This document shows positions 42,538-54,534 of a stretch of 64,000 bases of DNA, piece by piece. The notes under the pieces were generated by a model. The model was given only the letters and a program-made list of their open reading frames with translations. It had not been told where the DNA came from and ran no database searches. The stretch lies in the NCBI GenBank assembly GCA_002335605.1, contig BEDY01000011.1, positions 1 through 64,000 on the forward strand. The letters run 5' to 3'. This DNA comes from Prillingera fragicola. Lineage: Eukaryota > Basidiomycota > Tremellomycetes > Trichosporonales > Trichosporonaceae. The number at the start of each line of letters is the position of its first letter. Within the stretch, counting starts at the first letter, position 1. The translations under genes were made by a program, and so were the position numbers.

Positions 42538-43668
42538 GTTGTTGTTGTTGTGGAGATGAGAGTGAGATGTCGAGAGATGGGGAGGAGTGAGGGTGTGCGG
42601 CTCAGCTCATATGCGCAGCTTGTTCGGTCGAAGGGTCCTTGATAGTTTGTACTTTTGCAGCGTTGTTTGTATTGGATTGTTGTTGCAAACGTGTAAATAT
42701 CAGCTCAAAATGATCACCCCGATAACAAGGCAAGTGGAAATCCGAGTCGGACGCCTCTGCGGTAATGGATCTGCCTCCGTGGTTGCATTACATAAGTCTA
42801 AGAAGTCATTTGTGATACGTAATACAACGTGGCATGTTTTGGGATGGCGCCACTGTCGGGGATATGATATAATCCCATGACGATGCATGGTGTCAGGGTG
42901 ACACCTTGAGGCTGATAATTTGATCCCGTCCTGCCAGGTGGACCCTTGCAGGGTGGGTGTGCCCCGTGCCACCGTAGCCGTATGGTGCGTGTCCCTGGCT
43001 GCGGTGAGCCACCCACCCACCGACCCACACCACACCCACACCACCCATCGTCACTCGTCGCCATCCAACCTCCTCGTACTCCCTTTCTCTCTCTCTCCAA
43101 CACCACAACGTCCTACTCTATTCCAATCCTCCCCCCTTCGTCTTCCCACCTAGATCTCAATCGCAACACGACACGCACCTAGGCCTGTCCACTTGTCTTT
43201 TACGCCAATACCCTCTTATCAACCTACCCTTCCCGTAAGTTCGTGCATTCGTTGGGCAGCGTGTAGCCTTCTTGCGCACGCCGCCGCCCAACGCCTGTCA
43301 TCATTTGATCAGCGCATGCTCACACTCTGTTCCTTGCTCCTCGACGCCTACACACCACATCACTTTGCTCGCACTACAACTCTCCGCCCTTCTTGTCGCT
43401 ATGACCGCTACTTGCCTTCTCACCGTTCTTCGCGCACGATCGACGGTCTCTTGCCACCCAACTCATCAATTGTCTGGACACGCAATCACTTCACCCCCCC
43501 CTCGTCTCTCTGGCATTGCATCATCCTTACTCGTGCCACATTCACCCCTCGGCCTCCATCGCCATCCATTCCGCCGCTGTCGCCACCGGTTAACTCTCCG
43601 AATCGTCTTGCTGGCTTGTCAACTGGAACGACGCTCTTCCTCAAAAATAGACTTAGATCACGTCCATC
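42538..43668. other. Divergent promoter region, SYM1 and YPT1
   Basis: About 1.1 kb. The YPT1-proximal part from about 43010 is strongly pyrimidine/CA-rich (ctctctctct near 43090), typical of a leader of a highly expressed fungal gene. A 5'-UTR intron is possible but not demonstrated. No other gene. Confidence 0.55.
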
Positions 43669-45697
43669 ATGGCTGCTACTGCCGAGTACGACTATCTTTT
43701 CAAGGTAAGTGTCGTCAGGCCCCGTATTTGTACTGCGTGACGCCTGCGTCGTGAGGAGACATTTGTTCTCGGCCACGCTCGGCTTGTGCCTATATCCCGA
43801 ATCGGACTCAACCTGCACTCTCTAGCACTTTGCTGACCACTGTACAGCTTCTCCTCATCGGTGACTCTGGTGTCGGCAAGTCTTGTCTTCTTCTGCGATT
43901 CGCCGACGACACCTACACCGAGAGCTACATCTCGACCATTGGTGTCGACTTCAAGATCCGCACAATCGACCTCGAGGGAAAGACTGTCAAGCTCCAGATC
44001 GTGCGTGTAACCCCCCACGCACTCAGCCGCAGACATAGCAATGCTGACGCTCATCTTCCCTTCTTTCGACTCACACTCAACTCTTCAACTCCCACTCTCC
44101 CTCTAATCCCCAATCTGTCCGGTCCGCTTCGCACTGCCATCGGCTCCACGTCGACTTACTGACCTTGCCCACATCCTGCGCTTGGTCAATTATCCGGTTG
44201 CCGTACATGTGGCTGCGTTGCTCTCTTTGTTTTGGGTTTCTCTCGCCTTCTCACCGTCGTGAAAAAAAAACACCCTCGCATGGGTTTGCACTTGGCTCTT
44301 GTTCGTCAATGTTGTTCTCGTTCGGCTCTGGCTCCCCCGTCCATTTCCTTGGCTGCACACCCTTCGGCCCAATCCCGATTGCTCGTCTCACCGATTCGTC
44401 CTCGTGACTGTGCTGTTGTTTTTGTCGTCATGGTTGGCCTTCTTTGTTGCGTCTCTTCGTCTCGTCCTGGTGCGCCCAATGGCTCTCACGCCCTGTCAAC
44501 ACTGGCCCTTTCGACTGTTGCTTCAATCTCTGCCTCGACTGTTTCCTTCAAAAAACCCCTTGTCTAACTGTTTCCTCAACTGTTGCCTCGACTGTGTCAA
44601 CTGTTTGTCAACTGTTACTCAACTGCTTGTCAACTGTTTCCTCAACTGTGTCAACTGTGTCAACTGTTTCAACTGTTGTTCTCTCGCAATACCTGTTATT
44701 TGGTCAATAATGGTTCGCCATCGGACTCACTCGGTTCTACTCTCTCTTCAAAACACTGGCTACCTCTTCGGAACTCACCGACTACCGTGCGTTGCACTCT
44801 AACTCACACCAACCTGGTTGCTTTGGAGATGCTTTTCGTCTTGGTCTCGGTGCACGACGCGACTCGTTACTCTCGCCGCGCTCTTGTTGTCAACCGTGTC
44901 AAATTTGCCCACTGTGGTTCAATCTGGTCGCAATTGATATTGTCCATTTCGTTCATCTGCGCGCGCATTTCCGGTTCACTCCACGTTGCATCAAACTCAA
45001 CTTGTCCCCGCCTATGAATCCGGCGTTGTTGTTGGTATAATCCGTACGCACGTCTCAATTCCCCCCGAACCCAATTACATTATGGGTCTTCATGTCCCCT
45101 TCCTTCACTTTCACCATTCCTTGTCGCCCGTTCCCCTGCCTCCTATCTGCCTCTTTTTCGTGCATACGCAAAAACAGTGGGACACTGCTGGCCAGGAGCG
45201 TTTCCGTACCATCACCTCGTCGTACTACCGTGGTAAGTCAATTCTTCAAGGACATGGGCCGGCGCTGACACGTCTCTAGGAGCGCACGGCATCATTGTCG
45301 TTTACGACGTGACCGACAGCGACACGTACTCGAACGTCAAGCAGTGGCTGCAGGAGATTGACCGCTACGCGGTCGAGGGTGTCAACAAGCTGCTGGTGGG
45401 CAACAAGTCTGACCTTGCGACCAAGAAGGTTGTCGACTATGCTGCCGCCAAGGCCTTTGCGGACGAGCTCGGTATTCCCTTCCTCGAGACCTCGGCCAAG
45501 AACGCCACCAACGTCGAGCAGGCTTTCCTTACCATGTCCAAGCAGATTAAGGACCGGTACGTTTCCTTTGACGGACGGATAAACTGACCCTCTGCAGCAT
45601 GGGCTCCAACTCTATGGCATCGGGACCTGGTGGCAAGTCGACCATCAAGGGACTTGGCCAGAACGTCGAGCAGAAGGCCCAGGGTGGCTGCTGCTAA
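43669..45697 (+). CDS. YPT1: Rab GTPase Ypt1 (Rab1)
   Basis: Controls ER-to-Golgi transport and early autophagy as a membrane-anchored GTP switch. Exons 43669-43704, 43848-44000, 45178-45232, 45280-45556 and 45598-45697 join to 206 residues, the usual Ypt1 length. All nucleotide-binding motifs are present: GDSGVGKS (P-loop), [11 protein letters not shown] (switch I, Rab1-type), [19 protein letters not shown] (switch II), GNKSD, and ETSAKN. The protein ends in CC for double geranylgeranylation. The N terminus YDYLFKLLLIGDS is Rab1-like. The second intron (44001-45177) is 1,177 nt, about 30 times the local norm, and falls just before the switch II WDTAGQE codons. A CTG triplet run follows in the 3' UTR (45781-45801). 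Confidence 0.96.
44001..45177 (+). other. Exceptionally long YPT1 intron with tcaactgt repeats
   Basis: GT-AG intron (gtgcgt...aaaacag) interrupting YPT1. It is T/C-rich and holds a degenerate tandem array of tcaactgt-type units at about 44574-44690. No protein-coding frame in it looks real. Confidence 0.85.
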
Positions 45698-46528
45698 ACG
45701 TACTAGCGTCGTCGTTCTGTGCTATCCCCTTCCGCAGGGGTGACCTGGCCTGTATGCATGGGCTCTTAGAGAGGAGGTGGGCTGCTGCTGCTGCTGCTGC
45801 TAGTTGGCATGGATGATGGCCGAGCTGGGTGAAAGAGGGGAGAGAAGAAGGTTAATGGGCTGCTACTGCTGCCGAGGCGAGGCTCTCGACCACTTTTTAT
45901 TTTGTTGTTGGTACATTGCCTGCTGCCGGTTTTTTTTTTTTCTTATCCACTCGGACATGTCCAAGGTCGGCGCCTCTTGTATATACGAAATGTGAACGCC
46001 TGATAGCCTGCGATGGTGCTGGAGTGTCGAGGACAAGCTGCCAGGTGCATGCACTTGGGCAGATGGATGCACAGACGCGGCGCGCATCCACCGAGACGCG
46101 GACCGAGGTATTTGGTTCGTGTGTGCCAGCAGGCGTGGCAGCCCAGGGGCGCACAAGAAGTGATCGTCTGGGCGCGTGGTAGCAGCAGGGCCCGCATGGC
46201 TTGGCGTAGACAGGGCGCTTGGGTCTGATGCCTTGAAGCTGCCCAGGGTCTACGTCATCTAGACCTCGTCAGCATGGTCTTCCTTCCGGCAACCACCGAC
46301 AAAAACCACTACAACGGTTCAGTGGACGCCGAGTGGGAACGGCACGCGTCTGCCGGACAGCCAGAGCAAGTGGGCTCTTGACATTGTCCTTTCACCAACC
46401 AACACATACACCACACACGGCTCACAGGGCGAGAGGGCACATCCATCCCCCTCCCCTTCCTGCGACTCCTCCCGTCATTACTCTCTCCACCCAACTGCTA
46501 CTAAAAGGAAGAACGTGCACAGGCGGCG
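45698..46528. other. Intergenic: YPT1 3' UTR to CWH43 promoter
   Basis: Contains a CTG run (45781-45801) and a T10+ tract near 45931. Small frames on both strands have no recognisable content. Confidence 0.5.
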
Positions 46529-49500
46529 ATGGCAACCCTCGTAGCACTCCCAGCCTCGCTCGTGCCGCGCGTGCACACGGCGCTCTCAGTCGCCGCATTC
46601 AGCACAGCGCTCGCACTAGGCTACGCCGCCGGGCTATGGGAGGTCTTGTGTGAGAACGCAGTGGCCAAGTGGCCCGTCGAGTGGTTCCCATCCGTTTCGG
46701 CTACGTAAGTCGCGGCCTTGGCGGTACTTGGCGAGCACCAGGTGTTTGCAAGCACGGGCAGCTGTAGCGGTGGCATCGAGCTGACAGACCAGGATCGGCG
46801 ATCATGCCGCGCCGCGCGCGCCGTTCCAGATTCTCATCGCGCTCACCGCTGCACCGAGGCTGATCCTCCTCGGCCTCCAGTGGATTGCACACAGGTATCC
46901 GCCCGTGACTGGCGGGTCGGCTGTGGTGGACAAGAGCTCCGGCGCGTCGTCTGCGCGCGTATCAGATGGTGTCCGCTCGCGCAAGACGCGTAGTTCCAAC
47001 GGCGCTATCGACGCTGCGGCTGCCGAGGTCGGGAATGTTCCTGCTGGTCCGCTTGTGCGGACTGGATGGGTCGACGCCGAGATCTTTGCTGGTATTGGGC
47101 GGACGTTTTGCTGGTGAGTCCCTCTAGTGTTTGGGGGGAGCTGACGAGATCAGCGGTGGTTGGATGTACATTACCAGTCGCGACCAGCACGACTTGCATG
47201 ACCTGTTCATGATCGTCTACCTCGTCCTCAACATTCCGTGGATGTTCCTTTCCACCATGCACTCGACCAACGAGCGCGTCCGCACATGGCGTTTCGCCAC
47301 GGCCAGCGGATTCATGATCTCAATCGTCCCCCTTATCTACCTCTTCTACAAGCACGCCGTCCTCCGCGTCCCAGGCGCATACTCGTACTATGCCATCTTT
47401 GAATGGAGTCTCGTCATGTGGGACGTCGCGTTCGACGCAGGAGCAATCTTTGAGCTCAACCACCTCCAGGTGCGCATCATCGACACGACCCGCGGTGGAG
47501 CAGCAGCAACGTCAGAAGCAGTGAGCGAAAAGAACGGGTGGGTTTAGGCGTTCTAGACAGCATAGAAGACACGGCAGAACATGTATTGATTAGCCCCGCA
47601 GTTCCAACGGCCTCTTTGTCATGCCCGCGCACGCTCCCCCGCCCCTTGTGGAGGAGGACTGGACGTGCAAGCCCTCGCCGCCCTCGGACATGCCGTATCG
47701 CAACGTTGTCGCGTATGTGAGCGATCTCTGGTTTGGTGCGTAGACTCTGGGAGGCGAGAGCTGACTTGCGCAGCGGTGGCATTCTGGAGTGTATTTACCA
47801 GTCTCTTTGTGCAGCTCTTCTACTGGTCCGTCTGGAGCCTGAGTTTCACGGGTTCCGAACTCGGTGTCTTACTAAACGCCCTCGCGTTCTACTGGTACGG
47901 CAGGCCTCAGTACCGCATCTACGCGCTGTCGCGCAACGGTCTCTTCACTCACCGCGCGCTGCTTTACCTTGTTGGCCTAGGATGCTGGGCTCTCCCATCC
48001 GTTGGCGCACGCTATATCTGCGTGTTGATCGCAGCGTGGGGCGGATGGCAGGCGTTTGCCGCCGACATGTTCCGCATGAACGGCTCCCCCGAGATGGCAG
48101 CGCAGGCCAAGAGTGAGTCATTTCCGCGTTGATCGACGCTGACAGACAGTCATGATGACTGGTCTCGTCGCGACCCTTGTGGCCAAGTACAACTCGCACT
48201 CGAACAACCCCTTCTGGCCAATCCTGGACCACAACTCCGGCGGCTGGAACAAGACTGGTCTTTTCCTGTCTGTTCTTGCGCTCACAGAGTATTACTACCG
48301 TCCCAACAGCCTCTTCCCCGCACCACCCGTTCAGGCGACGCTCAAGGACAAGCCAGTGACTATTGCCACGACCAAGGCGCAGCGTATCGGCATTGCTCTC
48401 GGTATCGGTGGCTTTATCCATTTGCTGCAGATGTTCGTCACGGACGCCGGAACGATTCTCGCCTGGACGTGGAGTGGTTTCCCTGTGACTGGCCCACAGC
48501 TGCACCCATGGTCGGGCGTTGTCATTGCCGTCGCTGCGGCCGGTCTCGCGATCGACATCGACATGTTCAACCCCATTATCCGTGCCATCCCCCTCCCGGC
48601 TGCTTACTTTTTGCTCACACACCCCGACTGGAAGGGATTCTACGGCGGTCTCGTGCTCGTCTTTTACCTCGTCACCTTTGCGCCGACCTTCTTCCGCATC
48701 GCCTCCGCGGTACCCAGCAAGACGTGGGCATGGGGATGCGCGTGGTGTGCGTTCCTCCAGGTCGCCGACGTGTTTACTGTTGCCTACGCGTTTGTGCCAT
48801 TTGGCTGGATTCTGCGTGAACGCACCGACCTGGTGCTCATGATTTGTCTGCTGCCCCTCCCATCCTTCCTCGTGCTCTCGCAGGGCCTCAAGCTTCCTGA
48901 CGCCTCTGCCCTCACCCAGCGCAGCAAGGTGCGCACCCAGTCGATTATCCGCTGGACGCGCATCGCCGCTGCGGTCCTCGCCCTCGCGGGTCTTGGATCA
49001 GGCTACGAGCGCATGCAGCACACGGCTGAGGTCGTCAGGCCCACACCCTACTACCCCGACCACAACATTTTCTCGGGCGGCATCTTCACCGTGCACTTTG
49101 GTATTGACGAGCCTGGACGCGACAGCCAGCGCCGTATCGCGCAGCTCATCGACGAGATGCAGGTCGACGTGCTCGGCATGCTCGAGACGGACCTCCACCG
49201 CTTCGTGTACGGTAACCGGGACTTGACCCGATACATTGCCGAGGAGCTTGGCTACTACGTTGACCTCGGGCCTGGGCCGAACAAGCACACGTGGGGCGCG
49301 TGCTTGCTGTCCAAGTATCCGATCATCAACTCGACGCACCACCTGCTGCCGTCGCCTCACGGCGAGCTCGCGCCGGCTATCCACGCCACACTGGATATCC
49401 GCGGACAGCGCGTGGACGTGCTCGTCGCCCACAACGGGCAGGAGGAGGACGCCCTCGACCGCGAACTGCAGACCAAGGAACTCGCGCGCCTCCTCACCAC

Positions 49501-49993
49501 CACTGGCGACACGCCGACCGTCTTCCTCGGCTACCTGGTGACCAAGCTCAAGCAGGCCGCACCCTGGCCTTATGGCCTGTTGTTCACCGATGTCACGGGT
49601 TCGGGCTCCCCTTCGGGCCTGTACGATATCGAGCACCTGGACACCTGGCGTTGGTGCGAGTACATTGGGTTCCGCAACCTGTGGCGTATCGCGTTCTCGC
49701 GCCTAGAGCATTCAGACGTGACCGACACGGAACTCCAGGTCGGCAAGTTTATCCTGCCCCTCCCCGGCACCAAAGTAAAGTATGAGACCGACGGCGACCT
49801 CTACTGGCACATTGGCGAGACGGACGTGCCGGAGCCGTGGCGCATGCCGACAATGTTCCGCGGGGAAGGCCAGAGGGGACACAAGTACCGTATCTGGGAC
49901 GGACCGCTGTATTACCAGCCCCCGCCGTCGAGCGGCGTGCGTGGGTATGGGTGGGGCAATTCGACCGAGTGGCCACCAAAGGTCGAGGCGTAG
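46529..49993 (+). CDS. CWH43: GPI-anchor lipid remodelling protein Cwh43
   Basis: Replaces the diacylglycerol of GPI anchors with ceramide in the ER and supports cell-wall integrity. Exons 46529-46704, 46793-47113, 47154-47537, 47602-47735, 47774-48112 and 48150-49993 join to 1,065 residues; introns are 88, 40, 64, 38 and 37 nt. The N-terminal portion is a multi-pass Frag1/Sfk1-like domain (IIALTAAPRLILL-type helices, then HDLHDLFMIVYLVLN). A second multi-pass region follows (FWSVFTSLFVQLFYW, WNKTGLFLSVLALTEYYYRP). The C-terminal ~320 residues are an endonuclease/exonuclease/phosphatase-type domain (FTVHFGIDEPGRDS, DVLGMLETD, GACLLSKYPI, DVLVAHNG). The order and length fit fungal Cwh43. Confidence 0.93.
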
Positions 49994-50538
49994 GGGGTGT
50001 TCAGTACATTGCATGCATGGTTTGTGGCCCGTCAAGTGCAGTGATTGGTCTGGCCCATGGGCGTACGACAGCAGGCCACAATAGACTCACAACACAATAC
50101 CGGACGCGTGGGCATGGCAGACGCGAGCCATGGTTGCCAGATGTCCGACACGTGATGATCACCGCATACAGGGCACGCCGATCACCATCACCATCTCCAT
50201 CGGCATTGCACTGTGTCACACTCCTGCACTCCTTACCTGCAACTACTTGCATGCCTGCCCCTTTGGATTTGCCAAGCGTACGACCCGCATGTTGGTAACA
50301 GCTGGACGTGACACTGTGGTGCGTCCTTGCATTGGGCACGGCATTTGAGGAACGGACGACGAGGCACGGATAGGTTGTCTACTGCCGAGTCACCACGTCA
50401 CTGCGTTATGGACGACCGGCAAATCCGACGGTACAAGACTGCTGGATTCATCGTTTGCTGTTCATCCTCGTTGCTGCTTCATCCAGACCGCCTGGATTAC
50501 TCGCAGAGCAGCAAATTATCTAAACCTAGACCCCGGCA
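49994..50538. other. Intergenic: CWH43 3' end to membrane-protein promoter
   Basis: About 545 bp with no recognisable gene, RNA or clear core promoter element. Confidence 0.5.
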
Positions 50539-53146
50539 ATGGTCGCCTTTGAGTCCATGTCCCTCGTCGAGCCCGAGGACGTGACCGGCATTGACGAACC
50601 AGCGACTACCAAACGCGGCCGCAGCCGCTGGCGGGGGCTATGCTGCAAAGCTGCCGGCTGCCTGGGCATCCTGCTTGTGATCGGCCTGGGAGTCATGCTC
50701 GTCATGTTTGGGCCCACAGCCAAAATGTACTTGGCCAAAGTCCGCCGTCCGTATGCGAGGCTGTATGCGCCTACGCCTGCGCCGGCCTCGGCCGTGTTGC
50801 CGCTTTTCGACCAGGATACAAAGTTTGACGTTGCGCTTACGGTTTGGATGCGACTGCCGTGTGACCCTGTTGCCAAGGACTGCCAGAGGGGTGGTTGGAG
50901 TACCTCTCATAATGAGAATCGGCGATACCAGTTGGACTCTGCTGGCCGGGTGGTGAGCGTCAAACATCAAGACTTTACTACGATTCCGGAACGCCAATTG
51001 TTCTCAAAGGTCGTCATGGAGGGGTATAGCTTGCATAGCGAGGAGCGCACTGTCACCTTGGACATTGACATTCCTGTCCACGATTTAAAGCCCCCGGACA
51101 GGAATGATGGCTACGGGCCATCCGATGGATATGATATACGAGCGGTAGTGTCGTTTAACCCACAGCCTCCCTCGCTGCTCGACCACGTTGATCACTGGGA
51201 GGCTTCAACACCCAAGGGAATGATTGTCCCTCCCGCGCTGGGCGACGAGTGAGTATAAGGACGTGGCCGAATTGTGCTTAATTCATCAGGCTTACTTCAA
51301 CTGGAGCCTGGGGGGAACCGAACTCGACTAAACGCCAAGTTCTAGAGGCGTTGAGTATCCACGTTCCTCTTGTCCACAATGTCTGGAAACCACGAGGGCG
51401 AATGGAGTCGAGTCTTGATGACATGTGAGATGCTCAAAGCAGCGTCGACGGCTAATACTGCAGGGTACATGTTTACATGATGAACGAGTCGCACCCGATG
51501 AACCGGCAAGACTGGCTCGCTTCGTTCAAAGAGACGAGCGAGGACCGTCGTGTGAGTCTTGCCCTTGAGAGTGGCAGGCCGGCTGACACGGCGTTTCAGT
51601 GGTGCGGACAATATTTCGGTAACGACAACGGCTCGTTTCATCGATGCGACCAGTACGATTCCAAATCCTCGATGCTCCTGTATGGCGAAAAGGGCCATTT
51701 TAAAGCAAAGTACTCGCTCGACGGTGGCACCGGGAATGAAGACGACACGCAACTCGCCTACAACCCTGCCACTGGATTGATCAGGGCAGGAAGGGGCATG
51801 CTTGTGAGCGGTTGAGTTGCCAGTCCCTGCTAACTCATCTCAGACAGGCCCACGCCTCAACGCTACCGCTGGCAAGTGCTCACTCACCAGGGTAATGTTG
51901 GTGCTGACGGCTAGCAGAGCCCGAAATCCTTCATGCCAAGCTTACACTGATCATGTCTGTGTTTAGCCCAGCGCGGAATATGGCCCAACAATTCATTGGG
52001 GAGACTGTGGGCGACCCTTCCAGGTTTGCTGGGCATAACCCGGATAACTGGGAGAGAGACAGAAGATCCGCACATGATATATGGGCGATCACTAGTACGC
52101 ACCTGTCTGATAATGGTGTCTCCCTAACCTGAACAGATGGTTTAATCGGCAGTCCTATAGAAGGAGTACACACCTGGCGAAGGATTGTGTTTGTCGGCCT
52201 GCAGTGAGTCGCCCACAGACTTGGCCAATACTGATGTTCTACAGCAAGCTGTTTGCCATGGCCGCCATCATTCTAAGTGCCGTCTACTGGTACACTCGCC
52301 GCACGGCTGCAGGCATCAGCCATGCGGCCATCTGGATGCGAGTCCTTGTGGTCCTCCCACGTACGATCCATTTTCTGCTCACCGGTGTTTTCAAACACAC
52401 CTACAGCTTCAACTTTTTTGGCTTTGTGAGCCTAATTATCATTATTGTCGTTCTTGCCTCGCCAGAGATCTATCAACTACGGCTCATCGCACCCATTGAC
52501 CTCCGTGGATCCGGATGGGGCTTGGATCCCACCGGCACGTGGGGCAAGGTTCAGCACACTGTCAACGACCCCTGCCACAGCATCAACATTGACGCTACGA
52601 TCAAAATGAACATTCTCGCGCCCATGCGCAGGTGGACAAAGCGGGAACGCGACACCATGCGTCTGGAATCAGCAAGGCAAGCCCTCGTCATGATGGCACC
52701 TGTGAGTCTCAGCCCAAAGCACACCAGCTGACAGCTGCCTGCAGACATTCATCGCGAGTGTCATCTTCTTCTACATCTGCCGTGGCTACATCATCCCCCC
52801 TCCTTTACCCCCATCGCACGACTACACGACCCAAGACTTTCTCGCAAAGTTTACAAAGGCCATTGGCTGGGCGGGCTTTGCGACCGCGAGCGTCTTGCAG
52901 GTACTCATGAACCACCGCGCAGGCACTTTTGCAGGCACGTATGCGGTCGTCGCGTTTATCCAGGTCGCGATCGAGGCGGGAAACCTGCTGTACCACACAC
53001 AGTTGGTTATGGGCAAGTACTACGTGTCCAACGGGTGGTCCATCTTTGAGGCGTCGCGAGCGCTGTTCTCCCTTGTGGTGGCTTATCAGGCCGCGACGCT
53101 GCCAAAGGTCTTGCAGGTAGTGCCTCAGGACCAGGAGGCAGAGTAG
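50539..53146 (+). CDS. Multi-pass membrane protein with large lumenal domain, possibly Tul1/Dsc1-related without RING
   Basis: Nine exons (50539-51248, 51290-51424, 51464-51551, 51600-51803, 51844-51871, 51918-52094, 52137-52203, 52245-52701, 52745-53146) join to 755 residues. An N-terminal TM helix (GCLGILLVIGLGVMLVMFG) precedes a ~450-residue hydrophilic domain with several Cys (CDPVAKDCQ, CGQYF, RCDQY). About seven hydrophobic segments follow. The segment NHRAGTFAGTYAVVAF and the later YQAATLP recall the membrane region of Tul1/Dsc1 E3 ligases, and the overall order is the same, but no C-terminal RING is present. That resemblance is from memory and weak. The fifth intron (51872-51917) begins with GC (gcaagt), a GC-AG intron. 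The third (48 nt) is frame-preserving and stop-free. Confidence 0.75.
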
Positions 53147-53458
53147 TTGGGTAGACTCCAATGCACAACTCTTTACAAGTGTTTATAACCCATGGCATTA
53201 TGGATAATCCTTCCATGGCAAGCCTTCCCATCAAGCTGCAGCCGGCGATGCCAGCCTTGATCTGAGTTCGACGACTAACATGAACATCACTCGACGCGCC
53301 TTGCCCACATGATCTCGGTGCAGGGAGATCGGTGTGTATACGCCAATTGGCACTGTTCATCAAGCGTCAGGCAAAGAGTGGTCAGCCAAGCCAGCAGTCA
53401 GTGCCAATCCCCAGCCACTTCGAGGACCAGCTGCAGCCACTTTGCATCAACCTTGTCA
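53147..53458. other. Short intergenic between convergent genes
   Basis: About 310 bp between two stop codons. Nothing recognised. Confidence 0.5.
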
Positions 53459-54226
53459 CTACTTTTTAGCCCTATACCGCATGTACCGCAGCACATAATG
53501 CCCCCACTCCGAACCCAACCCCTCTGGCGGCGGCGCCGGCGCATACGCATCGAGATCACAATCCAGCACCCGCTCAACCTCGAACCCACACTTTTGATAC
53601 ACCTTCCACGCACCCTCGGACGAGTGCACCCACGCAAACACGCCCTCGTCAGCGTGCGCGTCGCAAAAGGACGTGCCAAACCGTAACAGCGCCGAAGCGA
53701 CGCCGCGGTTCTGATAAGCTGGAGCGACGTGCAGGCCCACGATGAAGAGACACTTCACGCCTTCGGGCATTACGTCCTTCATCCACTGCGCCATGTCTTC
53801 GTTTTGCAGCGCAATGAGCCGCTGGACGGGCGCGTTCCTGCGTTCCCGCTCTTCCGCCGTCTCCTTCTCGTGCGCGGCCGGTGGCGCGGGCTGGGGCGTA
53901 GCTGGCGCCGGCGTGGGGGCTTGCGGCGCGACGAGCCGGCCTGGCACGGCGGGCATTTGATCGTCGGGAATACCCCGGAAGCCCCACTCGACGTACCCCA
54001 TTATATCGCCGGTGGCGTCGTCGACGGCTTTCAGGATGACGATGCGGGGGTTGGAGAGGTTGCGGGGCAGTGAGGAGAGGTTGTGGGCTTCCATTGAAAA
54101 GGGGGCCGAGCCGAGGCCCTTCATTATGGTTTGACGGTCGGTTTCGAAGGCTATCGCACTCAGTTTGGCGAGCGTTGGGACGTCGTCCAGTTGGACCGGC
54201 TTGATCGTGAAGGCTGGGGATGTCAT
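53459..54226 (-). CDS. GNAT-family N-acetyltransferase
   Basis: A 255-residue protein with the Gcn5-related acetyltransferase fold. The acetyl-CoA loop is V-x-P-x2-QNRGVASALL (motif A, Q/R-x2-G-x-G/A), preceded by a strand ending FIVGLHV and followed by VHSSEGAWKVYQKCGFE (motif B, with the usual Y-x-K-x-GF). A Pro/Ala-rich insertion of about 35 residues splits the domain. The open frame continues to ATG 54295 (MSRSLSVSH), but that stretch is CT/CA-rich leader-like; ATG 54226 (MTSPAFTIKPV, good CGCC context) is preferred. The substrate is unknown. The first part, IKPVQLDDVPTLAKLSAIAFETD, is typical of small fungal GNATs of unassigned substrate. Confidence 0.85.
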   Translation of the reverse strand: MTSPAFTIKPVQLDDVPTLAKLSAIAFETDRQTIMKGLGSAPFSMEAHNLSSLPRNLSNPRIVILKAVDDATGDIMGYVEWGFRGIPDDQMPAVPGRLVAPQAPTPAPATPQPAPPAAHEKETAEERERRNAPVQRLIALQNEDMAQWMKDVMPEGVKCLFIVGLHVAPAYQNRGVASALLRFGTSFCDAHADEGVFAWVHSSEGAWKVYQKCGFEVERVLDCDLDAYAPAPPPEGLGSEWGHYVLRYMRYRAKK

Positions 54227-54534
54227 GGCGAGGCGAGGCGTTGCTGTAGCTGGGATGTGGTGTGAGAGATGAGAAACAGAGAGAGAACGAGACATGGGGG
54301 TGGAGCTTGTACGAGGTGGACCATGTGCTCCTCGGTCTCGGCTCCGACAGGACGCCCGCCGATATCCGCGCCATATCCACCTTTAGATGACATGTATGGC
54401 GGTTGGTTGGTGTCCTCCAGGAAGCATGGCCGAGCCGATAGCATGCAAGGCAGACAGGCCAGCATGCATTCGCACTACAAGCTACAAGCTACAAGCTACA
54501 GCTCCCGGACCCCACAACAAACTAAACGTCAGGC
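54227..54534. other. Intergenic with 7-bp tandem repeat
   Basis: The GNAT promoter/leader and the 3' end of the Zn2Cys6 gene. Contains ctacaag repeated at 54475-54501. No gene. Confidence 0.55.
54475..54501 (+). repeat. (ctacaag)n repeat
   Basis: Three exact 7-bp copies plus a partial fourth. Confidence 0.9.
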
